From Rapana venosa (taxonomy: Eukaryota; Mollusca; Gastropoda; Neogastropoda; Muricidae): a stretch of DNA of 64,000 nt. Positions 1 to 9,222 of this stretch are shown here, in pieces. The notes under the pieces were generated by a model that did no database searches, was not told the origin of the DNA, and saw nothing but the letters and a program-made list of their open reading frames with translations. Numbering within the stretch: position 1 is the stretch's first letter; every line of letters begins with the position of its first letter. Location of the stretch: assembly GCA_028751875.1 (NCBI GenBank), contig CM054158.1, forward strand, positions 15,198,473 through 15,262,472, in the 5' to 3' direction. Made by a program: the position numbers and the translations under genes.

Positions 1-222
1 CATAAGAGGGGGGACTGGATGTAAAAAAGCACATGGGTGCTTATTCATTATCCTCAAAATAAAAGACTGTCTTTGAAGAGGATTTTTCCTCAGGAGTTAA
101 CACCAGTGTCGACTCCACTCTCCCCCAAAGTCCTTCCGATGAGACTAGAGACTATAAACCGAGGCCCTGTGTGCGAATGCACGCAGAACATCTTGCACAC
201 ATGTTAAAATTGTCTGTCTCCT
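1..222 (+). mobile_element. Two fragments of a tRNA-derived SINE (family A)
   Basis: Positions 1-65 match the 3' tail of the SINE seen more fully at 34964-35255 and 53490-53720: 'ctggatgtaaaaaagcac' followed by a 'ttatcctc' and 'aaataaa' end. Positions 78-222 match the middle of the same family, with the 'gactccactc', 'ctataaaccgagg' and 'cgcagaacatcttgc' blocks in the same order. They are two 5'-truncated copies joined head to tail, lying in an intron of DCAF7. Family assignment rests on comparison with the other copies in this window. Confidence 0.75.
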
Positions 223-297
223 CCCCTCCTCCTTGTCTACCTGTCTCCTCCCCTCCTCCCTATCTACCTGTCTTGTCTGTGTCTGTTGGAATATTTG

Positions 298-430
298 TAG
301 GATGAAGTAGTTCTGTGGTTAGAGTGTTGAAGCTTGTGTGACCTGATGGTAACTGAGAGTAAGGGGTTCAGGTCATTGCTGTGGGTTGTCGAGTCATGAT
401 AAAGCAGAAACAAAATAAATGATAAAACAT
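298..430 (+). mobile_element. Possible tRNA-like SINE head with A-rich end
   Basis: A box-like 'tagttctgtgg' near 308 and a weak B box-like 'ggggttcaggtc' at 363-374 are spaced as in a tRNA-derived pol III promoter. An A-rich end with 'aaataaatgataaaac' follows. The body differs from SINE family A. It may be a very short or old SINE; the B box is poor, so the call is tentative. Confidence 0.4.
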
Positions 431-707
431 GGACTTTTTTTTTCTCATGAATTTCAGTAAAAAAAATTGAAGGTACATTTATTTCGCTTTCGACCATTGT
501 CACTTTTTCTTGTTTGTTTTTTTGTTTTTGTTTTTTTAAAGTTTAGCTACAAGGGTCATTTTCAGAAAATAAAGAAATTTCAGCTTTATTTATCAAGCAT
601 CATGGTGTGTGTAACCACACCACAGTATGCAAGGATTGGGGGAAGGACAGAACACTTAAACTCCAACAGGGGGAAGCTGACAGGGTGATTGATGCCTGCT
701 GTTGCAG

Positions 708-840
708 ACAGGCCAGGTGTTGGGACGTGTCAACAAGGTGTCAGGCCACGTGAAGACCCAGCTGATAGCCCACGACAAAGAGGTCTACGACATCGCCTTC
801 AGTCGCTCTGAGGGAGGCCGCGATTTGTTCGCCAGTGTTG
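708..840 (+). CDS. DCAF7: DCAF7 exon: first coding exon in the window
   Basis: The acceptor 'ctgttgcag' ends at 707 and the donor GTGAGT starts at 841. The exon opens in phase 0 with T-G-Q-V-L-G-R-V and ends in the split glycine codon of 'FASVG'. It encodes the blade that contains '[11 protein letters not shown]'. This is not the first exon of the gene; earlier exons are outside the window. Confidence 0.95.
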
Positions 841-3800
841 GTGAGTAGTAGTGCTGTTTATGTCCTGCTCAAAGCTTATGCACCCCCCTCCCACCTTCCC
901 CCCAAAAAAACAACAACAACAAAACCCATAAGAACCCCAACGAAAAACAAAAAGAAACAAATTAAAAAACTAACAATAAAAACAACAAATAAAAGCACCA
1001 GAAAAACAAACATTACTGGCAAAATAGAATGGATGAATTTTGGGTTTTAATATTTTGTCAGCTTAGTTACTGTGCCCTTACAACAATTTAAAAATGGAAG
1101 GTTTGGTTGGAGAAGCGCTCCAGAGTTGTGTGTTAATTAGTTTAGGAGATAACTGTGTTTCACATATTATTGAAATCATATCTGATTGAGATATTCAGCT
1201 GGAAGGTCCTGTTGTGTGTGTGTTTGCACATGCATTCGCACATGTATGCATGTGTGTAGTGTGTGCATGTGTGTCTGTGTGTGCATGTGTGCGTGCAAGC
1301 ATGTGTGTGTATGTGATTCTTTGTTTTTTTATTATTAAGGTATGGGTACAGTGTTTCTTAAGAAAGGCTGTGATGCATTTGATAACATGTAAAACGCCGC
1401 AAACTGATGTAATGATATAAGCTTTATGCATTACTATTTATTGTCAGGCATCTTTCAACATTTCCACATCTCGTTTTAGAACTAAGAGGAAAGTTGCATC
1501 ATTAGCATCCTTCTACTCCTTTCTGTTTATTTTCATTTAAAAAATGTTTGGGGGGTACTTTTTATACAGGTGCTGATGGGTCAGTTCGATTGTTTGATCT
1601 GCGAAACCTTGAACATTCCACCATTGTGTATGAAGATCCCTCGCAGAATCCCCTCTTGAGACTGTCCTGGAACAAACAGGACCCCAACTACCTGGCCACT
1701 GTGGCTATGGATGCCTCTGAGGTGTGTGTGGGTGATTGAGTGTTTGTGTTTAGTGTGTATATGTGTTTGTGTGGCGTGTGTGTGTGTGTGATTTCTCATA
1801 TACAGTAAAGTTTAAATTAAAAAAAAAACTTCTTTAAGAGTAATTTTCTAAATATCCAAAGTTTCAAACAGTTTAACGGGAAACTGAATTACACTAACCA
1901 GGTTCAGTGCAAATCGAATTTCATCAATGACTCTCAAAAAAACCAGAGTTATGAAACTTGAAGAAAAAAATGAAGTGTATTCAGGATTAAATGGTAAAAG
2001 CATGTACAACTTATTTATACAGTTTTTCAGGCAGTATGTCTTTCAAAAAAGAAGTTGTAACTTTGAGATTTATCTTTATTTATTATGGAATCATACCCAT
2101 TTTCACTGAAAATTCATATTTAGAGGTTCCAGACCAACAGCTGTCATTCCTATGTTGGTCTACGGGTTAAAGGCTTTGTTACCTTCTTTTTTGGTGTGCT
2201 TGGAAAGAAATGTCTGATGTCTTGATTTGTGATTTTTGAGTTTTGCTTGCTGTGTATTGCAGGTGATCATTTTAGACGTGAGGGTTCCCTGTCGTCCCAG
2301 GGCCAAGCTGAGCAATCACAGAGCCTGTGTGAACGGCATCGCCTGGGCCCCTCATTCCAGTTGTCATGTTTGTACTGGAGGTCAGTTGGCCTTTTCTCTC
2401 TTTTTCTTTTTGAAAAAAAACCCAACAATATAGAATTAATGGTAATATGTCAAAAAATAAGCCTGATGACAGTTTTTATCTCAGATCTTTTAAGTACATT
2501 TTTTGCTAAGACTTAATTGAAATCATCATTCAGTGCCATAGTCATTTTTGTCCTGGGTGGAGGAAGAAGAGTGTCGGAGAAGTTGTAGCAGGCATAATTA
2601 AATACAATAAAGCGAGACTTACCTCGTAAGTTGAAGCTGTTTGTAAATTCTTGCGAATTTATTGTAGACCGGAACGGAGTGCACATGAGAAACCGCGCGC
2701 AGCCTACCGCCAGTTTTTAGAGCCTCGAGAGAACACTGTGTCACACATATATAAAGATCATCATAAAATTAAAAAACATTGTTATCATTCCTTTTCATTT
2801 ACTTTGGGTGGGTTTGTCTTACTATTTGCACGGGTGCAAGAACACTGATGCAATTCTTCATTTTTTCTAGTGGTAGTAGTTTCGTTTGCATGGAAAGCAT
2901 TTTTTTTTTTAACTTGCATGGTATGCATGCAGACCATTGCACGGGTGGGCATGTCACTCCGTTCCGGTCACAATAAATTCGCAAGAATTTACAAAAAAGC
3001 TTCAACTTACGAGGTAATTCTCGCTTTATTGTATTTAATTCTTGCTCATTTCCTGTATACCTCCACTACGGGCACATGAATTTGAGAGCCACAGTGTTCT
3101 CGAGACAAACACATCCATCAAATGAAAAAAAAACATGTCCTACCTTACTCTGTGTTAGGAAACGCTCCATGATGGACTGGCCCAGGTCAGTGTGGTCCCC
3201 ATTCTTAAATAAAATTTTGCAAATGTGGAACATTCGTCCATCCAGCTGCTTTCATTATATGTGAATTGGAGCGTCTGCAAGTTTTGCTGCTGAAGTACTG
3301 GCTACCTGTACTGTGGGCTGTGAAGCGGTAATGTCTATGCCTGCCCTCTCCAGCGTCCATTTCAGCCCGAGAGATGGTATCGCTACTACTCCTCTGTGGG
3401 GTGCTGGAGAGTGATAAACAAATGTCCATGGAAATCTGAGCCCTCATTTCTTTTCTTCGTCTAAGGTATTCTTTCAATGTGTGAACTACCCCACAAGCCT
3501 CCTTATCCAAAAAAAGCCATGAGTTCAATCGGTGATTGAGGGGCTCCTCTTCCCTTGATTGTTTTAATAAACTTTTTTACATAAAATACACATTTTTGCC
3601 TCGTTAGTAGCATATTACGAGTCAAGTGCAGCAATAGTTTGACACCTCGACCCGACAGCAGTGCAATTAAACATCACAAGTTTCATTGGGTCAGTTCTTG
3701 AACGTTAGTTAATCCACTGAACCACGTTTCTAGCATTTTAAGCACAATATTTACACCCAAGTTTGGTGATACTTTGGAAATGGTGGTTTTCTTCAAAAAC

Positions 3801-6800
3801 CCCTTCATAAATCTTTTTACAAGTTCAGATTGCCCCGAACGAGCCCCTTCATAGTTGCAGAGAAAACAACTTTACGCAGAACGAGCGGTGCCCACAGCGC
3901 TATATGAATATCCCTCTTTCAACAGAGATGCCAGAAAATTACAGCTGGGCTAGAGGCGGTAAACTGAATCCACCTGTTGCTCACAGCCGTACCTCTCCCA
4001 CTTTTCGTATGTACACATCATACAATCTTTTTGTTGCGGGTCGCCATGAGGACCATGAGAATACGGGTAGTGTCCTCAGAAAACCCTTGTGTTCTGAATC
4101 TATCCCTGACACTTTGCAGACTAACAAGTCAAGCTTTTCTTTAGTGGTGTTTCATCTCCTTTTGACTTGGTTGTGTCAGTAGTTTTCCTGGCTGACAAGG
4201 GGACGGGCCTGGCTGTGAGATTTTCATTAGGCTGCCAAAAAGCTGGTTTTTCCAGGCTGGTGCTACTATAACCCCCTTTTGCTTTGTCTTTCTTTAACTT
4301 TGCCGGGACACGGATAGAATGCTTGAAAGGGGGAAAAAACAATAGACAGTTTCATTACCCCAATACATGCTAAATGCGTCAATAGCACATGCTCCTGGCC
4401 CAGGCAAGAAAGACACATATCTGGAAAACTGAAAATTTAATCTAGAACAACAAGTCAAGTCAGGTTTTATATCTAAATATTCAGAGCCTCAGAGAGAAGC
4501 AGTAATCAAGTTTCCATTCTGTTCTATGTGCCATGTCTAGACAGCCTGTCATTTCAATATTATCAACTCCAGGATTGGCACACTGAGCCATATTTGTCCT
4601 GCTTTCACACCAATGCCAGATTTGCTGAGACACGTTATTCAGCTGTTTTTGATCGTTAGAACCCATGTTGGTTAAACAACCAACTGTGCGTTTTTATCAG
4701 ACATGATTTTTATGTGAACATTCATTTGTCCATGAAACAAAGATTTGAGACCAAACAAACACTAATAGCTCCAATGATTTTATATGTCCTTCTTTGTCTT
4801 TCTCACTCCACCAGCCTTGTGTTTGGCTTTGGTCTCAACAATCCAAGCACCCCATCCTGTACCGACTGTCTGTCTTCATAGTAATAGTGGGATCGATCTC
4901 TGAATGGGACCTTTTGTTTATCTAGTTATTGATCCACCATTCAAAGCTCTGCTTTTCCTTCAGCTGATAACACTGCAGACTTACCCATTTCCCCTTACTA
5001 TTTTAATGCAAAACATTTGTCTTGTTCAAGGCTCTGTATACAAAGGGGCCCATTGGCACAGCAAGAAAACAAGAAACCATTAGTCCAATACAAGATGCCA
5101 GAGATCTTATGGTAACATTCTTCTGACTGAATAATTCTTTCAGCACAACAACAGGTTTCCCTGTTTCCGTTCATCTGTCAAGCATGACGGAAAAAATGTC
5201 TAAAAGTTTTTATTTTAAAACCCCAGGTATGTGATTTCTTGAAACAGGTATGAACTGAGATTTCTTTTCATGTACATAGAATCCTAGATAGTCTAATAAT
5301 TTTATCGTGTCTTCACACACTGTACAACTTCTGTTTCAGACTCTCCAACAATTAAACATCATCAATGAATAAGTTATCTGGTGACCCAATCATGTAAGCA
5401 TGCTAGGACAGGTTTCATAAGTTTGTGAATTTTCTGGAATCGGACTGAGTCCCATGGCAGCTGCCTGAAAAACATACAGTTTTCCTCTCCATCGAATTTC
5501 AGGGATTTCTGAAAAGTCTCCTCTACTGCTATGACATAATAGGCATCTCTCAGATCAATTGATGCAAAATAACAATTTTTCGTCACTAGATCCAAAGCTG
5601 TATTATTGTTTCCATCTTAAATTTCTTATATTTTACCTTTTCATTTTGAGCTTTCAGATTCAAAATCATTCTAATGTCCATCTTTTTTCTCTCCCTAACA
5701 AAGATAGGTAACAATTTTCCGATTCTGGCAAGGATTTTTTAATCACACCTTTGGGTTTAACAGGTTTTTTATTTCAAAGTCAATAGCATAATTTTCATGT
5801 TTTTAAATGACCTTTGTGAAATTTGCTTTATATCTTCTGGCAATCATCAAAAATGATTTTAATTCCTTCAACTGTTTCAAGTACATCAGGGTCAGAAGTT
5901 AACACATTCCAGCGAGACAACTTTTCCTTAATGCTTCCGTGCAAATTTTTCATGCTTGGCTTTAAGATAAAACACACAGAAGGGCAAGCAAAGTTCAAAT
6001 TTACAACCTTGTTCCGAAGGGAGGGGCGGTTCATCAGGGATCGAGTTTACTGCCGGTTTGGGTGTTTTTCTGACCCATCTTTCCAAAACAAACTTGTTTG
6101 TCTGCCCCTGCCTCCATGGGTTCCGGGCCCAAAAAGAGCTGGGGTTGTTGTGCTGCCATGTGGTTTTCTTTTGCTGGCCACGCATGCTCTGACCGAGTTT
6201 TTGGACTCCTGTACTTCTTTCAATGCTTGTGAAACTCGCGCCATACAGTAGTTCTGGTGTCAGGCAACATGCGGTGCCCATATGCCAGAGAGTTCACGGG
6301 GGAGGCAGGGGCGGGCTTTCTCTCCGTTCTGGACAGGTCATGGTTGGCAAAACCTGTGAGGGCTAGGCGTCTGAAAGATAGGGTATGCATCCGGTCAGTT
6401 CACCGCGTACTTTAGCTGCCTCCTGCCCTAAGGTATCTCTTACTTTCAGAAGTCGGTCAGTGCAGGCGTTATCGCTATGGGAGCTTTTGACAGGGTTTTT
6501 TGTGTATTTTCCATCCTGACATCTGTCTTTCGGAGAAAAGGGGTTGAGAACAGAAAAAACTCCTGGGTTTTTTCGGGAACGCCCAGGTAAGAACAGTTTT
6601 TCGGGGAAAAGGGTACTTGGGAAATTTTTTCCCTCAGTTTTCCTGTCTGGGAGTTTCGATCCAAATCTGGGCCAAGCAGCTTGCCAGTTTTTCAGAAACC
6701 GGTGGGCCCTTTTCCTCAATTTATCATCAAAGGGTGATGCCATTTCAGCGAAAATGTCGTCATCTTATCCTCATCCTCTATAGATTTTGCCATCAGTTCT

Positions 6801-7103
6801 TTCTCCACTCCTCTGCCCTCTCATCAGAAACCGTCAGTAACATTTCTGAATCGCTGCCTGCCTTCTTTCTTTTCCCTTCATTTTCCAGGAGGGTTCTATG
6901 TCTGAGCCAGTGCTCATTTTCCTCTTCCGGGAGTGCGGTGCACTTCTTTTCCCAAATTTTCCATTCTTCTAGAGAGATTTTGGACAGTTGTCAAAATACT
7001 CGGAGAGGATTCCCTTTCAGTAGAAATGACAGCTTGTGGTTCTTCTTCATTAAAACAGTCCATCACCAAATCCTGGTCACTAGAGTAATCAGCAGCATAG
7101 ACT

Positions 7104-7137
<34 letters not shown>

Positions 7138-7502
7138 CCCCCAAAAAACCTTATCCACAATACAAAGTATTTCACCAGCAATACAAAAGAAACCAAAACA
7201 GGTGGTGAAAAATGAAACAGTTTTAAACACAATTCAATAGAAACCAAGAAGCTAGGACAGAACTCTATTATAGCTTATGCTCAGATTCCGATAGTGATGG
7301 GCGTTGCCGACACAGTGAGAGCGATAACGATAACACGTCTGGTCAGTAAGGGGGCTAGCAGAAAAATGGCGGGAGGCTGCGCGCGGTTTCTCAGTGCCTG
7401 TAGTGGGGGTATACAGGAAATGAGCAAGAATTTGAATGTGGTTTTGCGTATGTAATTATAATTATATATAATATATATTAATAATATAATATAATAAAAT
7501 AT

Positions 7503-7542
<40 letters not shown>

Positions 7543-8304
7543 CATTCTCAGAAACATGTGAGGCATGATAGTGGCCTACTTTACATGTCTACCATTTGAC
7601 TAAATTTAGTTTGTAACTGTGGTGAATGCATTAATTTGAAATAGCTTCCATTATTGTGTAAAGAAAATTGTTGTTTTATTGATATGATTCTGTGGATAAA
7701 GTTCAGGCTAATTTGTGGTGCTTCCCGTAAAAAAACCCAACAACTAATTTTAAATTTGGGCGTACAAAACTGTCTTAGAGTGTCATTAAAAAAAAAAGCA
7801 AAAAATATGCTTTGTCAGTGATTGCCATACTTCCAAATGGTAGATTTGTTTTATAAATGAAAGCAACAGCATTTTGGAGTGTTTTTTGTTTGATATTCTG
7901 TGTAAAAAAGATTTCTTTATGCCACTTTTGGTTTCCATGTCACAACCGCAACACGGCTAAAAATAGAACTTCAATTCATCAAGTACAAGAAAACCAATTA
8001 ATAATTCATATTTTTTTCAAAAGAATGCAGATTATGATAGAGTACTCTAAAATATGACAAAAAGGCATAAACTTCCAATGACATTTATTTATCAAGGTCT
8101 ATGTCACAAAAACCTCACATGTTTCTGAGAATAACCCATATATATATATATATACATACATAGATACATACATAGATATATATATAGATAATATATAGAG
8201 ATATATATAAAAGATATATAGTAATATATATATATATATACACATAATATGTATGTATATATAATATATATATATAAAATATATATATATATTAATATAT
8301 ATAT

Positions 8305-8340
<36 letters not shown>

Positions 8341-8834
8341 GGCCTAGCCAAAAGCTGTGTCAGTTATTGATGTCGGCTAATTGTCAGGGCCTACACTAAA
8401 ATGTTATGTTGTAAAATGTGTTGAGATTGCCTTCAGCTATGATAAGCTCTTAACATAACAACCTGCACTGTCCTTTGAAGAAGAAAATATTCCCTGAAGT
8501 CAAGAGTATGGCTGTCTATATGGCAAGGTACTTGAAAAAAGTCATATACGCAAACTTCTCATCCAGTGTACTTCCTATCTCACAGAGATTCCCAGATGGG
8601 ATGAGTGAGTCAGAGTGTGGCATGTTCTGGGTGACCCCCAGGGTGTAAAGCTGGGGATTGCACATCAACAACAAATATCTATCTGTCTGTCTGTCTGTCT
8701 ATGTATCTATCTATGTATCTGTCTATCTATCTATGTATCTATCTATGTATGTATCTATCTATCTATCTATCTATATATCTATCTATGTATGTATCTATGT
8801 ATATATGTATCTGTCTGTCTGTCTTTCTGTCTAA

Positions 8835-8877
<43 letters not shown>

Positions 8878-9222
8878 GTATGTATGTATGCATGTATGTA
8901 TGTATGTGTGTATGTATGTATGTATGTATGTATGTATGTATACACATACGCACACGCACACACACACGCACGCACGCTCGCACACGCACGCACTCACACA
9001 CTCACATTTCAATGAGTCATGTTTCACAAGAGGAAGGACTGTATTTCAGGGGACGACCATCAGGCCTTGATCTGGGATATCCAGCAAATGCCGGAAGCCA
9101 TTGAGGATCCTATCCTGGCCTACACCGCTGGAGGGGAAATCAACCAGATCCAGTGGTCCGGATCCCAACCAGACTGGATCGCCATCTGCTACAACAACTG
9201 CATGGAGATCCTGCGTGTGTGA
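708..9222 (+). CDS. DCAF7: DCAF7 (WDR68/HAN11) WD40-repeat protein, C-terminal part, four exons
   Basis: The four exons join as 708-840, 1570-1721, 2263-2380 and 9050-9222 (133+152+118+173 nt = 576 nt, 191 residues plus TGA). The product aligns by eye with the end of animal DCAF7, usually about 342 residues, so the first 150 or so residues lie upstream of the window. Recognisable segments are '[20 protein letters not shown]', '[11 protein letters not shown]', '[16 protein letters not shown]', '[14 protein letters not shown]' and the ending '[11 protein letters not shown]'. These are blades of a WD40 beta-propeller. In known animals DCAF7 is a scaffold that binds DYRK1A/DYRK1B and HIPK2 and can act as a CUL4-DDB1 substrate receptor, in nucleus and cytoplasm. 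All junctions have GT-AG borders and consistent phase (1, 0, 1). The frame is intact, so this looks like a functional gene. The last intron (6,669 bp) is swollen by repeats. Confidence 0.95.
841..1569 (+). other. DCAF7 intron, 729 bp
   Basis: Intron between two DCAF7 exons. It contains an A-rich stretch (about 900-1010, with 'caacaacaac') and a GT/GCATGT-rich stretch at about 1211-1315. Apparent small frames there arise from the low-complexity sequence. No mobile element was recognised. Confidence 0.85.
1570..1721 (+). CDS. DCAF7: DCAF7 exon encoding '[16 protein letters not shown]'
   Basis: The acceptor 'tttatacag' ends at 1569. The donor at 1722 is a GT inside a GT-rich run (gtgtgtgtggg), a weaker match to the consensus than the other donors. 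The 152-nt exon completes the split glycine and ends after a glutamate codon, phase 0. It encodes a WD blade with 'LFDLRN' as the WD-like end and then '[20 protein letters not shown]'. Confidence 0.95.
2263..2380 (+). CDS. DCAF7: DCAF7 exon encoding '[16 protein letters not shown]'
   Basis: The acceptor 'tgtgtattgcag' ends at 2262 and the donor GTCAGT starts at 2381. The 118-nt exon runs from 'VIILDVRVP' to 'CHVCTG' and ends one base into the next glycine codon. Where vertebrate DCAF7 has Cys-Thr-Ala-Ala before 'DDHQALIWD', this protein has Cys-Thr-Gly-Gly across the junction. Confidence 0.95.
2596..3040. repeat. Inverted repeat: two 86-bp arms flanking about 270 bp
   Basis: The left arm 2596-2681 and right arm 2955-3040 are reverse complements with about four differences. 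Shared landmarks are 'aattaaatacaataaagc', 'acctcgtaagttgaagc', 'ttgcgaatttatt' and 'ccggaacggagtg'. A second shorter inverted pair, 2722-2740 and 3086-3106 ('acactgtg' / 'cacagtgttctcgag'), is staggered outside it. The structure sits next to the tyrosine recombinase end of the DIRS-like element, so it may be that element's terminal inverted repeats or a separate foldback element nested in them. Confidence 0.8.
3205..3336 (-). pseudogene. Tyrosine recombinase C-terminal remnant (DIRS-like)
   Basis: The fragment reads '[14 protein letters not shown]' and then '[11 protein letters not shown]'. In tyrosine recombinases this is the region of the HxxR box, here 'HSTG' in the current frame, followed by a helix ending in the 'AGWTN' motif and the catalytic tyrosine region. 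The arginine position is lost and the frame slips just after 'HST'; a neighbouring frame continues with '[12 protein letters not shown]' and later 'STFAKFY'. The recombinase is therefore inactive in this copy. Confidence 0.65.
4121..4342 (-). pseudogene. DIRS-like polyprotein segment with 'FPPF' motif
   Basis: The frame starts '[20 protein letters not shown]' and continues to '[18 protein letters not shown]'. It resembles the segment after RNase H in DIRS-type polyproteins, where 'FPPF', a lysine-rich stretch and a 'W..QPW' region occur. Its position between RNase H and the recombinase supports the call. It is frameshifted relative to the RNase H remnant. Confidence 0.55.
4481..4666 (-). pseudogene. 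RNase H C-terminal remnant of the DIRS-like element
   Basis: The fragment contains '[12 protein letters not shown]', '[11 protein letters not shown]' and '[15 protein letters not shown]'. In the family this corresponds to the end of RNase H, where a His or Asn-Pro-Gly-Val-Asp-Asn-Glu-Ala-Asp stretch is followed by 'TEWKL'. The last catalytic aspartate position appears substituted (methionine-threonine instead of alanine-aspartate), so this copy would not be active. Confidence 0.65.
5280..6034 (-). pseudogene. Reverse transcriptase remnant of the DIRS-like element
   Basis: Upstream part (6034-5828): '[18 protein letters not shown]' followed by 'KIIFDD', the typical lead-in to the DIRS RT. Core part (5595-5374): '[19 protein letters not shown]', RT motif A with its aspartate, and '[11 protein letters not shown]'. 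In another frame 'FIDD' is encoded at 5358-5369, the motif C catalytic pair, followed by '[15 protein letters not shown]'. The parts are in three frames, so the gene is dead. Plasticity of this motif set makes the DIRS assignment better than a Ty3 one. Confidence 0.7.
5928..7144 (-). pseudogene. Gag-like region of the DIRS-like element
   Basis: Open frames in this interval read '[20 protein letters not shown]' (6914-7144), a basic segment starting '[16 protein letters not shown]' (6363-6743) and a lysine/arginine-rich stretch (5928-6281). The order, upstream of RT on the same strand, suggests the gag ORF. A 30-base T run at 7109-7138 (A on the - strand) interrupts its start. The similarity of the individual fragments to a known gag is weak; the call depends on position. 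Confidence 0.45.
7362..7432 (-). repeat. Junction copy of two flanks of the 2596-3106 structure (possible DIRS internal complementary region)
   Basis: Reverse-complemented, this 71-bp stretch is a fusion: its first part matches 3037-3076 ('cttgctcatttcctgtatac') and its second part matches about 2683-2717 ('gagaaaccgcgcgcagcct'). Those two segments are over 300 bp apart at the other end of the element. In DIRS1-type elements an internal complementary region joins complements of both outer ends and guides circularisation; this arrangement is consistent with that or with an end-to-end circle junction. Confidence 0.55.
7450..7538. repeat. AT-rich stretch and (GA)n microsatellite
   Basis: An 'ataatataat'-type run is followed by about 18 GA units at 7503-7538. 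It directly abuts the left terminal inverted repeat of the MITE-like element. Confidence 0.9.
7539..8137. mobile_element. MITE-like element, 599 bp, with 25-bp terminal inverted repeats
   Basis: The left end 'gggtcattctcagaaacatg' starting at 7539 and the right end finishing at 8137 are inverted over 25 bp with a single mismatch ('gggtca' versus 'gggtta'). The interior is AT-rich with no transposase-like frame. It lies between a (GA)n run and an (AT)n run, so a target site duplication cannot be read. A non-autonomous DNA transposon is the likely identity; the superfamily is unassigned. Confidence 0.65.
8138..8340. repeat. (AT)n / TACATA microsatellite
   Basis: About 200 bp of 'tatata' with 'catacatagata' variants, in the last DCAF7 intron next to the MITE-like element. 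The following 8341-8670 is plain intron in which nothing was recognised. Confidence 0.95.
8674..9004. repeat. Compound microsatellite: (ATCT)n, (CT)n, (TA)n, (TATG)n, (CA)n
   Basis: Successive blocks of 'tctgtctgtc', 'atctatctat', 18 CT units at about 8831-8862, 'tatata', 'gtatgtat' and 'cacgcacg' run almost to the last DCAF7 exon. Long apparent frames here (such as I-Y-L-S repeats) come from the 4-bp periodicity and are not genes. Confidence 0.95.
9050..9222 (+). CDS. DCAF7: DCAF7 terminal coding exon with stop codon
   Basis: The acceptor 'ctgtatttcag' ends at 9049. The first two bases complete the split glycine, followed by '[14 protein letters not shown]', '[16 protein letters not shown]', '[12 protein letters not shown]' and 'MEILRV', then TGA at 9220-9222. 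The upstream pyrimidine tract is poor because a compound (TATG)n/(CA)n microsatellite ends only about 45 bp before the exon. Confidence 0.95.

Larger units (their letters stand above)
3200..7150 (-). mobile_element. Decayed DIRS-like tyrosine-recombinase retrotransposon
   Basis: Read on the - strand from high to low coordinates, pieces appear in the order expected for DIRS elements: a gag-like region (7144 to about 6100), the start of the reverse transcriptase (6034-5828), RT core (5595-5358), RNase H end (4666-4481), an 'FPPF' segment (4342-4121) and a tyrosine recombinase C-terminus (about 3336-3205). All are broken by stops and frameshifts. No integrase or protease was seen and no direct LTRs, which fits DIRS (known biology: a tyrosine recombinase replaces the DDE integrase). 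The element lies antisense in the last DCAF7 intron. Exact ends are uncertain. Confidence 0.75.

Noticed and set aside
8615..9104. Frames of Ile-Tyr-Leu-Ser and Tyr-Val-Cys-Met repeats
   Set aside because: They are compound 4-bp microsatellites in a DCAF7 intron.
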